Shown here in pieces: positions 1 to 7,087 of a stretch of 12,996 nt of DNA. Each line of letters begins with the position of its first letter. Within the stretch, counting starts at the first letter, position 1. The DNA lies in NCBI GenBank assembly GCA_964583615.1, contig CAZOWM010000067.1, positions 1 to 12,996 on the forward strand, written 5' to 3'. The stretch is from CAZOWM01 sp964583615 (lineage in GTDB: Bacteria; Spirochaetota; B62-G9; DRHN01). Made by a program: the position numbers and the translations under genes. The notes under the pieces were generated by a model. That model made no database searches and was not told the DNA's origin. It saw only the letters and a program-made list of their open reading frames with translations.

Positions 1-55
1 CCTTCGTGTATGCGAGCCGGTTGTATGTGAGCATGAGAAATATGGGTTTTGTCAT
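1..55 (-). CDS. Partial GT2-like glycosyltransferase (N-terminus only)
   Basis: Reading the minus strand from an ATG at 55-53 gives 18 open codons to the window edge, MTKPIFLMLTYNRLAYTK. This resembles the first beta strand and nucleotide-binding turn of GT-A fold family 2 glycosyltransferases (hydrophobic strand followed by TYNR). The ATG overlaps the TGA stop of the upstream glycosyltransferase gene (54-52) in an ATGA arrangement, which suggests translational coupling in one operon. The preceding sequence has only a weak GGA as ribosome binding site, consistent with coupling. The rest of the gene lies outside the window. It would be the third tandem GT2 gene of the cluster. The call rests on a short stretch but the start motif, spacing and context agree. 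Confidence 0.62.
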   Translation of the reverse strand, partial: MTKPIFLMLTYNRLAYTK

Positions 56-756
56 CGTCTGATTCCGTGTTTAAAAATAAACCGCTTGCTTAAGAACTGT
101 TTCCTTGTCTGGAACCCGAATTTGTCATGTTGAATATAGGAATCGTCTTCTGGATTATACCCTTCGATTTGTATACCGAATACATCGAGTAGTTTCCAGC
201 AGTTATCCCCCTGAGTGAGATGCCTGCACCGCTTTGCACTTTTGTGTTTCTCGCTGAATATCGCCCTTTTCACGAGATAGCATGCAACTGCATTTGGGAT
301 TTTCGCACATCTCAATTCAGCAAAATTGTATACATATGAACATAATGTGTGCGGGTCATAGGGAATATTTTGTCTGAACCCCTTCCGGTTAGCCATGAGG
401 GTATCTGCATCGATCTTCTTGAAACTATAAACCATTTTGTCCAACCAGTTCTCTGTTTCCATGAATACATCGTTGTCCAGCTGCATGATGAGCTCGCCAT
501 CTGCATTATCAAAACCGACCTTCATACCACCAAAGTCGCCAACATTTTGTTTGAGATGTATTGGTCTTACTTTCTCATACCATTTGTTCGGCATTTTTTT
601 TATCCAATTCAACCATTGCTTCGTTCCATCAGAAGATCCCTGGTTTACGATGATATGTTCATAGTCTTCGTATCCTGCATTGTACAGCACGCCATTGATG
701 CACTGTATGGTATACTCCAGACGGTCGAATGCACGTGTAATGATGGAAACCCGCAT
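52..756 (-). CDS. Family 2 glycosyltransferase
   Basis: A 234-residue GT-A fold enzyme expected to transfer a sugar from a nucleotide-sugar donor during assembly of a surface polysaccharide, at the cytoplasmic face of the membrane. The N-terminus MRVSIITRAFDR is the first Rossmann-like strand. VNQGSSDGT (about residues 38-45) replaces the usual VDDGSTDGT, so the first conserved acidic residue is Asn-Gln. NVGDFGGMKVGFDNADGE (71-88) is the conserved donor-binding helix, and LDNDV (93-97) is the DxD metal/nucleotide motif. There is no membrane segment. The start has a purine-rich site (GGGGAGAAGG) just upstream, and its ATG shares one base with the TAA of the previous GT2 gene (TAATG). Donor and acceptor cannot be inferred. 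Confidence 0.85.
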   Translation of the reverse strand: MRVSIITRAFDRLEYTIQCINGVLYNAGYEDYEHIIVNQGSSDGTKQWLNWIKKMPNKWYEKVRPIHLKQNVGDFGGMKVGFDNADGELIMQLDNDVFMETENWLDKMVYSFKKIDADTLMANRKGFRQNIPYDPHTLCSYVYNFAELRCAKIPNAVACYLVKRAIFSEKHKSAKRCRHLTQGDNCWKLLDVFGIQIEGYNPEDDSYIQHDKFGFQTRKQFLSKRFIFKHGIRR

Positions 757-1475
757 TACCTTCTCCCCTTAATCAAGTGTTTGATCATCAATGGAAAATA
801 ATATCTCCTCTTTATATGAAAAGCGGTTCGTTTCCTGATGTTTCCACTCATACTCCTTGAGGTTATGGAGTTCGAGCTACTTTTTATGATCACTGTCTGT
901 TTTTCCCGAAAGAGTATCCTATCTGTCCTCAGAAGTATCCTGCACCACAGGTCCCAGTCCTGGAGGCACTCCAATCGCTCATTCCACATACCGCTTCGAA
1001 CGAGAAGAGATTTTTTGTGAATAACACTCGGTGTCGTAATAAAATTCGTTTTCGCAAGACGTTTATAGGAAAACGCACTATTGTACCAGGGAACAGTCGT
1101 AGAATTATTTCTTATACATGTTCCAGAATAGATAAAATCGTATTCATCTAAGGTCTCGAAAGGGATAGAAAGATGGTCAGGTAGCCACTCGTCATCATCG
1201 TCCAGATATGCTATATATCTTCCCTTTGAAGCGAGAATCCCTTTATTTCTGCTTGCTGCTGCTCCAATCTTCGAGTTGTTTTTTAAATAGTGTATCTTTT
1301 TCCTCTTAGGAAAATACTTCTCTACAGCAATTTCACCATCATTCACCACGACAAGCTCCCAGTTTTCGTTCAACTGATTGAAAACACTTTCGAGGGCACA
1401 CGCGAACTGTCCACTTCTTCCTGAGGTTGGAAGCACCACCGAAATGAGATTCCCGTCAAGGGGATCTTTTATCAT
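756..1475 (-). CDS. Family 2 glycosyltransferase
   Basis: A 239-residue canonical GT2 enzyme, first gene of the leftmost minus-strand operon. Visible motifs: SVVLPTSGR (residues 12-20) as the first strand, LVVVNDGE (41-48) as the second strand with its acidic residue, the GAAASRNKGI helix (71-80), and the DxD region LDDDDEW (91-97). LQDWDLWCR (171-179) stands where the catalytic-base ED/W motif of the family (usually EDWDLW) lies, with Gln in place of Glu. The C-terminus is basic (KGRR) and may lie against the membrane. The ATG has AAGGG about six bases upstream. It is followed with a one-base overlap by a second GT2 gene, so the products probably act consecutively on one glycan. The sugar specificity is unknown. 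Confidence 0.9.
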   Translation of the reverse strand: MIKDPLDGNLISVVLPTSGRSGQFACALESVFNQLNENWELVVVNDGEIAVEKYFPKRKKIHYLKNNSKIGAAASRNKGILASKGRYIAYLDDDDEWLPDHLSIPFETLDEYDFIYSGTCIRNNSTTVPWYNSAFSYKRLAKTNFITTPSVIHKKSLLVRSGMWNERLECLQDWDLWCRILLRTDRILFREKQTVIIKSSSNSITSRSMSGNIRKRTAFHIKRRYYFPLMIKHLIKGRR

Positions 1476-1612
1476 GAAAACCCTTTCTTACTTCTTACAC
1501 TCATTTATTGCAAAACTTGGAACATACGAGAGAAATGAATTCATCTATCCACTACAAGAAAATCATATTTACCACTAGATTAATTAAACGTATAAACACA
1601 AAATATAAAGTT
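1476..1612. other. AT-rich intergenic region between divergent reading directions
   Basis: This segment separates the minus-strand GT2 operon from the plus-strand deacetylase remnant. It must contain the promoter of the GT2 genes if they are not transcribed from elsewhere, but I see no convincing -35/-10 pair. An open frame runs through it from 1508 into the remnant, but only the part from about 1613 resembles the deacetylase family. Confidence 0.5.
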
Positions 1613-2309
1613 ATGGCACTGATAACACCATTTTTCTTCAAAAAATATGCAATAAAAAAGCTACTCTTTCTCTCGTCTTATCATATTGTAAGTGATATAA
1701 AGGCAGCTCACATTAAATATCTCTACACAATAAAACAGTAGAATATTTTAAAACGATCTGGATTTCATTCTGAAACATTATGAGCTGGTTTTAATTAAAA
1801 AATTCTATAATCATGTATTCAATGGAAAACCTTTGAAATTCAACTCATTCCTTTTTACTTTTGACCATGGATACATACAGGTATTCGATGTTGTTGCTCC
1901 TCTATTAAAATCAAAGGGAATTCCTGCAATTTATTCCTCAGCACAGACTTCATCGACAATAAAAACCCTTTCTATCGATGAAAGGCGAGTATGCTGGTCG
2001 ATATAATATACAGATACAATGATTCTCACAGAATACATCGTAAAAAGTCATTCAAATACTATAAGTTCACAAAGCCTTTTATGAGAATATTTAAAAATGC
2101 ATTCGACGTATTCCATACACAAAAAAACCTTCTTGTACTTTGCCCAGATCTTTTATACAGAGGTTCGTATTATTAAAAATTTCAAAATTATCGGTGAACG
2201 GTTAAAATTTATAAAGCTTAAGTTATCACGTCCTCTGTCTGACCCAGCTATTATTAATGATAATGAATTTTATTTTGGTCACTACCAGTACTGTAGCCCA
2301 GAACAATAA
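1613..2309 (+). pseudogene. Decayed, truncated polysaccharide deacetylase gene
   Basis: Joining three reading frames reconstructs the start and NodB domain of a polysaccharide deacetylase. Segment 1 (frame of ATG 1613) gives an N-terminal basic/hydrophobic stretch and SYHIVSD with HIKYLY, the family's Y-H motif, and ends at TAG 1739-1741. Segment 2 (frame of 1752) gives NDLDFILKHYELV, then NGKPLKFNSFLFTFDHGY at about 1821-1874, the counterpart of the metal-binding TFDDGY motif with Asp replaced by His, then APLLKSKGIPA. An upstream in-frame TAA at 1749-1751 sits where the family usually has Glu. Segment 3 (frame of 1949) gives FIDNKNPFYR, a TGA at 1979-1981, then KASMLVDIIYRY, stopping at 2174-2176. 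A further frame gives EFYFGHYQYCSPE near 2309, weakly like the GFYFGAHS motif. At least two frameshifts and two nonsense codons are needed, and the C-terminal third is absent. It is very AT-rich compared with its neighbours, which suggests acquired DNA. Intact homologues usually occur in lipopolysaccharide or capsule clusters. Confidence 0.8.
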
Positions 2310-2454
2310 ATACAAATTCGGATTAACAATCGGGGATTATTAAAAGTTTTTTGTACCGGAAAAATATCTTAAAAATATTTTTATGACAAAACCTTTAATT
2401 TCAAATTAATATAAGTAAGAAAAAATAAATACATTTCACCTCAAGAAAGACATC
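2310..2454. other. AT-rich leader upstream of the plus-strand glycosyltransferase
   Basis: No gene is visible. It holds an all-A/T inverted repeat, AAAAATAT at 2360-2367 and ATATTTTT at 2375-2382, around a 7-base loop. Such a repeat could be a weak terminator for the dead gene or chance in AT-rich DNA. The promoter of the gene at 2455 should lie here; TTGTAC at 2351-2356 with AATATT 17 bases on is a poor match only. Confidence 0.35.
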
Positions 2455-3183
2455 ATGAACGGGTTAATTCAGGAATTCAAAAAAGAGTTCAACATCACAA
2501 AAATCGCGGGACTGATGATGCTCCACTACTTCAAGTGGCCGTGGTGCCTGGAGCAGCTCGCGGACTATGTGGATGAGATCTATCTCCACCTGCACTTTAC
2601 GCCGGAGTTCAAGGAAGAGTGGCCTCTATCATGTCCGAAGGTCAAAGGGTTCAATATAGTTGAACACGACCGGGAACTTACCAGGATGGAAAACAGAAAA
2701 ATCGGACTGCTCGGCCAGCTTCGAGAAGGGTCGATCAGGCTTCTCGACACGGTGGAACCGGACCTCGTGTTTTTCCCTGACGAAGACGAAGCTTTCGGCG
2801 AACCCTATTTGCTCGTAAGGGATTTACGAAGACTCATGAAATCCGAAAAAAGGCAGCTCGCATTCAAGCGGTGCAATTTCTGGGATTCGATGGAAACCGT
2901 GAGAAAAGACAGATGGTCGTTTTACAGGCCTCACGTGAAGGTATACAAATGGCAGCCTGGTCTCACCTACCTCCCATATCAGGGGTTCAACAGGGTAACG
3001 AACTACGGGAACCGCAAAATTGTGGCGCGCACGGTGATAAAACACTACGCGTTCATGGAAAAAGAGGAGAGAGAAAGAAGATACAGCATTCTTCTTAAGG
3101 GGCAGGAAAAAAAGTTCAAAAACCTTCTCAAAGAACCGAAACTGGTTTCTTATACAAATGCCCGGAAAGCACCTCGCACCTGA
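2455..3183 (+). CDS. GT-A-like glycosyltransferase (GT2-related)
   Basis: A 242-residue soluble protein without membrane segments. The N-terminal part (KIAGLMMLHYFKWPWCLEQLADYVDEIYLHLH, roughly residues 16-47, quoted here only by position: strand, helix, strand) has the look of a compact GT-A fold in which the first strand is followed directly by a helix. FFPDEDEAF (106-114) is the acidic motif expected to coordinate metal and the nucleotide-sugar. KHYAFM...ERRY (196-210) resembles the C-terminal 'HYGYM' segment found after the catalytic domain in related GT2 proteins. It is the only intact plus-strand gene, with a weak ribosome site (AAGAAAG), and it ends 13 bases from the stop of the convergent GT4 gene. 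Its base composition is like the housekeeping genes, not like the AT-rich remnant before it. The function as a glycosyltransferase is inferred from motifs and setting. Confidence 0.68.
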   Translation: MNGLIQEFKKEFNITKIAGLMMLHYFKWPWCLEQLADYVDEIYLHLHFTPEFKEEWPLSCPKVKGFNIVEHDRELTRMENRKIGLLGQLREGSIRLLDTVEPDLVFFPDEDEAFGEPYLLVRDLRRLMKSEKRQLAFKRCNFWDSMETVRKDRWSFYRPHVKVYKWQPGLTYLPYQGFNRVTNYGNRKIVARTVIKHYAFMEKEERERRYSILLKGQEKKFKNLLKEPKLVSYTNARKAPRT

Positions 3184-3196
3184 GTACGTGTATGTG

Positions 3197-4285
3197 TCAT
3201 CCATCCAGCACATCTGCATACACTTCTTCTATCTTATCAACATGGGTGTCAAGACAAAACCGCCTCTTCACGCTTTCGTATCCATTACGGCCAAGTTCGT
3301 TTTTGAGAGCCTTGTTTTCTGCAATGCGCAGCAGGGCATCCGCTATTCCTCTATGATCTCCCGGGTTCACAAGAAAGCCCGTCTTTCCATTCTCCACGAT
3401 CGATGGGATTTCACCGACTCTTGAGGCGATCACCGGAAGCTTTGATGCCATTGCTTCGACGATCACTCGCCCGAATGCCTCGATATATACCGGATGGCAC
3501 AGTATATCGCTCGCTGCGAGCACTTGCGGAACATCTTCCCTGAATCCAAGCAGGTGAAACCGGTCAAGAAGACTGTTTTTTTTCAGATAGTCGACTATCT
3601 CCTGTTTGTACATCATGTGTATTTTCGGGGCGTCCCCCGCAACGACGAAATGGATGTTGGGGACATTCTTGAGATGTTGTGCAGCCCGGGCAAGCTCGAT
3701 GAGTCCTTTTCGAGGTTCAATGCTCCCGATGTAGCAAACAATGGTATGTGCGGGCACTTTTCGAATATCATCAGCGGGCACAACATTTTTATACAAAGTG
3801 AGATCCACAGCATTCGGAACAACGACAGCCCTTTTCATCCCCTGAAATAACTGAAACTGCTGTTTTGATATGAGGATAACCCTGTTCGCGAGCATGTGAA
3901 TCAGCCAGGCGTAGGCTCTTTTTTCCCCCAGGTATTCCCGCACATGCCATACAACGGGCTTTCTCACACACCGTGAAACGAGAACAGGCCACGTTTTCAC
4001 AAGAGAGTTCACATGTACCACATCGGGTTTGAAGTGCCGCACAATCCTCAAAAAATCAATGACATCGTTTGGCCTTTTGAGAACAACATACTCAACTTTC
4101 CACTGCTTCAGGAATTTCTCGATTGGACCGGGTTTTGGGAGAACTAAGAGGGGCGAAAAATCACGAAACACAAGCCCTTTTGCAAGCTGTGCGAGGGAGA
4201 TAGGCGCACCTGAGAGGTTCGAGTTGTGAGATACCAGCAGTATCCGCGGATGTGCATGCGCGCTCACTGTGCAGTGCTTCCTCAC
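3197..4285 (-). CDS. Family 4 glycosyltransferase (GT-B fold)
   Basis: A 362-residue retaining glycosyltransferase that would transfer a sugar onto a growing lipid-linked glycan. The N-terminal acceptor domain begins RILLVSHNSNLSGAP (residues 14-28) with the glycine turn of GT-B enzymes. The donor domain has YIGSIEPRKG (185-194) and the E-x7-E motif EAFGRVIVE (269-277), followed by PVIAS and GEIPSIVENGKTGFLV (291-306). Length is normal for the family and there is no membrane segment. The start chosen is GTG at 4285-4283, whose last bases overlap the TGA of the upstream GT4 gene as GTGA. A second GTG at 4267-4265, preceded by AGGAAG, is a possible alternative that would drop six residues. It shares operon and likely pathway with the upstream GT4, but the two sequences are clearly different enzymes. 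Its stop lies 13 bases from the stop of the convergent gene. Confidence 0.93.
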   Translation of the reverse strand: MRKHCTVSAHAHPRILLVSHNSNLSGAPISLAQLAKGLVFRDFSPLLVLPKPGPIEKFLKQWKVEYVVLKRPNDVIDFLRIVRHFKPDVVHVNSLVKTWPVLVSRCVRKPVVWHVREYLGEKRAYAWLIHMLANRVILISKQQFQLFQGMKRAVVVPNAVDLTLYKNVVPADDIRKVPAHTIVCYIGSIEPRKGLIELARAAQHLKNVPNIHFVVAGDAPKIHMMYKQEIVDYLKKNSLLDRFHLLGFREDVPQVLAASDILCHPVYIEAFGRVIVEAMASKLPVIASRVGEIPSIVENGKTGFLVNPGDHRGIADALLRIAENKALKNELGRNGYESVKRRFCLDTHVDKIEEVYADVLDG

Positions 4286-5394
4286 ATTCTCTGATAGATG
4301 AAGTCGATTTTCTCATTCATGATCCGGGCATCGAACCGTTTTTCAAAGGTATCCAGGACCCGAGTGCCAATCCTTTTTCGAAACTCCCCATCGCCGACAA
4401 GGAGCCCGAGCTTTTCTGTAAGATCTTCCGCGGAATTCTTCTCAAAAAGAAGGCTGTCCTCTCTATGGGTGAACATCCAGCTCACGGATGGAATGTCTGT
4501 GGTGATGATCGGCAGGCCCTTTGCCATTGCCTCTACAAGCACATTGGAGCAGCCTTCGAAGCTGGTGGGAAGAACAAAGACATCAAAGATCTTCAGTATC
4601 CTGTCTCCCCGTTTCACGAATCCTGCAAATACGACATCATTCTGGAGACCCTTTTTACGGACGAGCCCCTGGAGCCTCTCTCTGTCAGGACCATCCCCGA
4701 TGAACAGAAGCTTCACCTTTTGCGCGTATCGCTCCCTTACTGCACAAAAGGCTTCAACAAGAATATCGAGCCTTTTCGTCCTGTGCAGGCGACCAAGGTT
4801 TCCGATCACTGTGCTGCCGGTGAGCCCGTATCTCCGCTTCATTTCTTCTATTGCCTGATGATCATCACCCTCTCTGTGTTCATATCCGTTGTTCACGATC
4901 TCGACGCTGTCGGCCGGAAACCCTTTCTGTACGATTAACCGCTTTTCCTCTTCTGAAACGGCAATCAGAAGATCGGCTTTTTTTCTCGACAGGCGGGCAG
5001 AGAGCGTATAATTGAAATTCCTTGATAGAACACACCCCTGGTGGGCTGAAAGATGAAAGATGAGCGGGGTGTGCGGCAATACACTCCTCGAAAAAATGAG
5101 AAACTCGTGCGCTGCGTGCACGTGCACGATATCAGCTCCATACCGAGCGTTCACCGTGCGCAGGCAATGTTTAAACCTGCGTATTTCTTTCACATAGGGA
5201 AAAGCGAACTCAGGAAACTCCTGGTAGACGATGTTCAGTTTTAAAAATTCGTCCAGTATTTTGCCCCTGGGAGCAAGAAGCACGAATCTGTATCTGTCCT
5301 GAAGGCCTCTCAGTATGGTGAGCACGTGCTTTTCTGTTCCGCCTTCGGCCATATAAGGAAGCACGTGGAAAACGGTTTTCAATGAACTCTCCAC
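4282..5394 (-). CDS. Family 4 glycosyltransferase (GT-B fold)
   Basis: A 370-residue GT4 enzyme, first of the coupled pair. The N-terminal domain shows HVLPYMAEGGTEKHV (10-24), with the GG turn that contacts the donor phosphates, and ADIVHVHAAHEFL (87-99). The C-terminal donor domain shows VIGNLGRLHRTKRLD (196-210), LLFIGDGPDRERL (229-241), AGFV and the E-x7-E motif EGCSNVLVE (280-288), then AMAKGLPII. It is soluble and of usual family length. The called start is GTG at 5394; a TTG at 5382-5380, with GGAGAG and a 4-base gap before it, has the better ribosome site and would remove four residues. It lies 63 bases downstream of the AMMECR1-like gene, so read-through from that block is possible. 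Specificity is not inferable. Confidence 0.93.
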   Translation of the reverse strand: MESSLKTVFHVLPYMAEGGTEKHVLTILRGLQDRYRFVLLAPRGKILDEFLKLNIVYQEFPEFAFPYVKEIRRFKHCLRTVNARYGADIVHVHAAHEFLIFSRSVLPHTPLIFHLSAHQGCVLSRNFNYTLSARLSRKKADLLIAVSEEEKRLIVQKGFPADSVEIVNNGYEHREGDDHQAIEEMKRRYGLTGSTVIGNLGRLHRTKRLDILVEAFCAVRERYAQKVKLLFIGDGPDRERLQGLVRKKGLQNDVVFAGFVKRGDRILKIFDVFVLPTSFEGCSNVLVEAMAKGLPIITTDIPSVSWMFTHREDSLLFEKNSAEDLTEKLGLLVGDGEFRKRIGTRVLDTFEKRFDARIMNEKIDFIYQRM

Positions 5395-5457
5395 AACCTA
5401 TCGATATGATCACCACACCGAAATCAGGGGAACGGAAAAAAGTGTAACCCGCTCAAT

Positions 5458-6006
5458 TCAGAACTCTTTTTCCGAAAACACTTCTGCAGAAAAGATGTGT
5501 ATTTCGGTATCCGCTTTGCTCCAGGCATCAGCCGGCAACCCCGCCTTGTAACACGTGTGCTCAAGAAACGTGCCCCTGTCCCAACCCTGTTCCGTCGCGA
5601 CCTGGGGCAGGAGCAATCCGGAGTGAAACCCCCTTCTGATAATTATCCCGTGTTTTCCCACTTCGATCTCATCTACGTTTCTCACCCTTTCTAAAGGCGA
5701 CATGACTGATATTTCGATCTCAATATTGCTGTATTCAGCTTCCCTGAGCGCGGGGAATCGGGGATCTTGAAATGCCGCGGCAACAGCCATTTCCTGAACC
5801 GTCTGACAGAGGGGTTTTATGGGTTCAACATACCCGATACATCCTCTGAGCGCTCCGTGTGTGTGGAGGGTCACAAATGCTCCCCTCAGTTCTTTGAGTA
5901 TTTTGCTCGCCGGTTCAAATGCAGGCAGAGATTTTCCCTTCAGCCGTGCATGGATCGTGTCTCGTGCAAGCTGTAAGAGAAACTTTCGTTCCTCCCTGTT
6001 TAGCAT
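5458..6006 (-). CDS. amrA: AMMECR1-domain protein (AmmeMemoRadiSam system protein A)
   Basis: A 182-residue AMMECR1-family protein of unknown biochemical function. The hallmark LRGCIG lies at residues 53-58, preceded by GAFVTLHTHG. QDPRFPAL (80-87) and FLEHTCYKAGLP (148-159) are other strongly conserved stretches of the family. In bacteria this protein is defined as component A of the AmmeMemoRadiSam set with a MEMO protein and a radical SAM enzyme. An open frame extends upstream to 6072, but the ATG at 6006-6004 is the likely start because AAAGGAGG stands five bases before it and the extra 22 residues are not family-like. The MEMO gene is 119 bases upstream on the same strand. The family role is unknown; an RNA- or metal-related activity has been speculated for homologues. 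Confidence 0.92.
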   Translation of the reverse strand: MLNREERKFLLQLARDTIHARLKGKSLPAFEPASKILKELRGAFVTLHTHGALRGCIGYVEPIKPLCQTVQEMAVAAAFQDPRFPALREAEYSNIEIEISVMSPLERVRNVDEIEVGKHGIIIRRGFHSGLLLPQVATEQGWDRGTFLEHTCYKAGLPADAWSKADTEIHIFSAEVFSEKEF

Positions 6007-6059
6007 TTCAGCCTCCTTTCTGTCCGTATATCCGAATATCTCAGCGTACCCTCCCTGTT

Positions 6060-6080
6060 CGGTACAGCACACCGGTACAG
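6060..6080. repeat. Short tandem direct repeat in the memo-ammecr1 gap
   Basis: CGGTACAG occurs twice, at 6060-6067 and 6073-6080, separated by CACAC. It lies in the 119-base gap between the memo-like stop and the AMMECR1 start. It could be a binding site for a dimeric regulator, or chance. Nothing else notable is seen in this gap apart from the strong ribosome site of the AMMECR1 gene. Confidence 0.3.
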
Positions 6081-6125
6081 AGATCGCACAGACAGTGTTG
6101 TATTATTCATTTCAAACAAAGAGGC

Positions 6126-7001
6126 TCAGTACATGGCAGCAGACAGATACCCCACGACCTTTTTCCGGTCCCCGGACACCTCTCCGGAATCCATGTAGGC
6201 GAGAATTGCCGACTTTCCCCTACCCCTCTCCTTTGCGAGCATCAGGCCGGTGAGAATTCCTCCGAATCCGCACGCCTCGGACTTGCCTTCTTTGATGTTG
6301 AAATAGAAGGATTCAGGGTCCATATTCTGAATATCCTGAATAAGCCTCTTGTCGAGCGAAGAAGCTTCCACATGAGGATGGTAGTGTGAAAGATCGGTGC
6401 TCACGATTACCACACAGCTTTTCTGCAATCTGTCCATCACCGATACTAGTGCTTCTTTCAACAACACGGAACTTTCCCGATTCTGTTGTCCGAAGAGTAC
6501 CGGGACAATCTTAATATCCTGCATCAGTATCTGAAGGAAAGGGAGCTGAACCTCTATCGTATGTTCACTCAGGTGTGCCTCTTCGATGTGATCGAAGTCG
6601 TTGCTGTGAGCAATAAGGTCGTTTGCGAATTCCAAATCCACGGCCACATTTCCGAGCGGAGTCTTATATGCACTATCAAGATTTACCGAGATTCCCTTGA
6701 ATTGCTTTTGATGGGAGGGCCCGATAATCACAACAGTCTCAACTGCGGAATTTATCAAAAGGGCGTATGAAAATGCCTGTATTTTCCCGGAGAATATGTA
6801 CCCGGCATGAGGAGCGATAACAACAAGGGGCGTGAGCTTTGAGACATCCTTGATCCCGGTTTGTTCCTCGATGCGCTCATACAGTTCCTTTTTATCGATC
6901 TTATCAAGGTAGCCTGTGATAATTCTCTCCAACTCCTCCGGTTCGTCAGGGTAAAACAACCCACTCACCACAGGATGCCTTAATGTATGTTTTTCATCCA
7001 T
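6126..7001 (-). CDS. amrB: MEMO-family protein (AmmeMemoRadiSam system protein B)
   Basis: A 291-residue MEMO1/extradiol-dioxygenase-fold protein. The N-terminus has HPVVSGLFYP (9-18), typical of the family. VIAPHAGYIFSG (61-72), IIGPSH (92-97), EAHLSEHTIEVQLPF (141-155), VIVSTDLSHYHP (198-209) and SEACG (241-245) match conserved blocks. His65, His97 and Cys244 fall where human MEMO1 has its metal-site residues His49, His81 and Cys244, so a metal site is probably retained. It is soluble and of normal length. The ATG at 7001-6999 is preceded by a modest GGGGC site. A candidate promoter with a dyad operator lies just upstream, which suggests independent control from the nif3 and mutL genes. The AMMECR1 partner follows. 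In vivo function in bacteria is not known. Confidence 0.93.
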   Translation of the reverse strand: MDEKHTLRHPVVSGLFYPDEPEELERIITGYLDKIDKKELYERIEEQTGIKDVSKLTPLVVIAPHAGYIFSGKIQAFSYALLINSAVETVVIIGPSHQKQFKGISVNLDSAYKTPLGNVAVDLEFANDLIAHSNDFDHIEEAHLSEHTIEVQLPFLQILMQDIKIVPVLFGQQNRESSVLLKEALVSVMDRLQKSCVVIVSTDLSHYHPHVEASSLDKRLIQDIQNMDPESFYFNIKEGKSEACGFGGILTGLMLAKERGRGKSAILAYMDSGEVSGDRKKVVGYLSAAMY

Positions 7002-7022
7002 TTATTTGCCCCATCGTAGATT

Positions 7023-7034
7023 CACTCATGAGTG
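7023..7034. promoter_or_regulatory. Perfect 12-base palindrome near the memo transcription start
   Basis: CACTCATGAGTG is a perfect palindrome placed 22-33 bases before the memo-like start codon and just downstream of the candidate -10 element. In that position a bound protein could block transcription start, or the site could act in the mRNA leader. Confidence 0.35.
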
Positions 7035-7059
7035 TAATACAGGTATACTGTATTTACAA
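7031..7059 (-). promoter_or_regulatory. Candidate promoter for memo-ammecr1 with operator in the spacer
   Basis: On the minus strand TTGTAA (7059-7054) and TACACT (7036-7031) are separated by 17 bases, each matching four of six positions of the sigma-70 consensus. The spacer contains a perfect inverted repeat, AATACAG at 7036-7042 and CTGTATT at 7048-7054 with five bases between. With one bulged base the symmetry extends outward to TGTAA and TTTACA, giving a 26-base dyad (7033-7058). A transcript would start about 20-25 bases before the memo ATG. A repressor bound to the dyad would occlude the promoter. The regulator is unknown. Confidence 0.4.
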
Positions 7060-7087
7060 TCATTTTTCTCCAATGCCTCTCTGCCAC

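Larger units (their letters stand above)
7022..7063 (-). other. Possible 13-codon leader ORF
   Basis: The minus strand between nif3-like and memo-like genes holds ATG 7063-7061 with GGAG about five bases before it, encoding MIVNTVYLYYTHE and ending TGA at 7024-7022, 20 bases before the memo ATG. It has a good ribosome site for so short a frame. It overlaps the promoter/operator candidate, so both cannot be used on the same transcript unless the RNA starts upstream, within nif3. It may be a leader peptide or chance. Confidence 0.2.

Noticed and set aside
1991..2309. Two separate small plus-strand ORFs (1991-2176, 2097-2309)
   Set aside because: Both are pieces of the decayed deacetylase in different frames and have no plausible independent function.
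2360..2382. A/T-only hairpin as a terminator
   Set aside because: Eight A-T pairs without G-C are weak, and such repeats are common by chance in this AT-rich segment.
4252..4938. 228-residue plus-strand open frame
   Set aside because: It lies wholly antisense to the two GT4 genes, whose motifs are unambiguous, and its own sequence shows no family features.
6007..6072. Longer AMMECR1 start at 6072
   Set aside because: The ATG at 6006 has AAAGGAGG at proper spacing and the extension does not look like the family.
7036..7054. LexA box reading of the dyad
   Set aside because: The half-sites are ACAG...CTGT, the reverse order of the E. coli CTGT...ACAG box, and the spacing differs.
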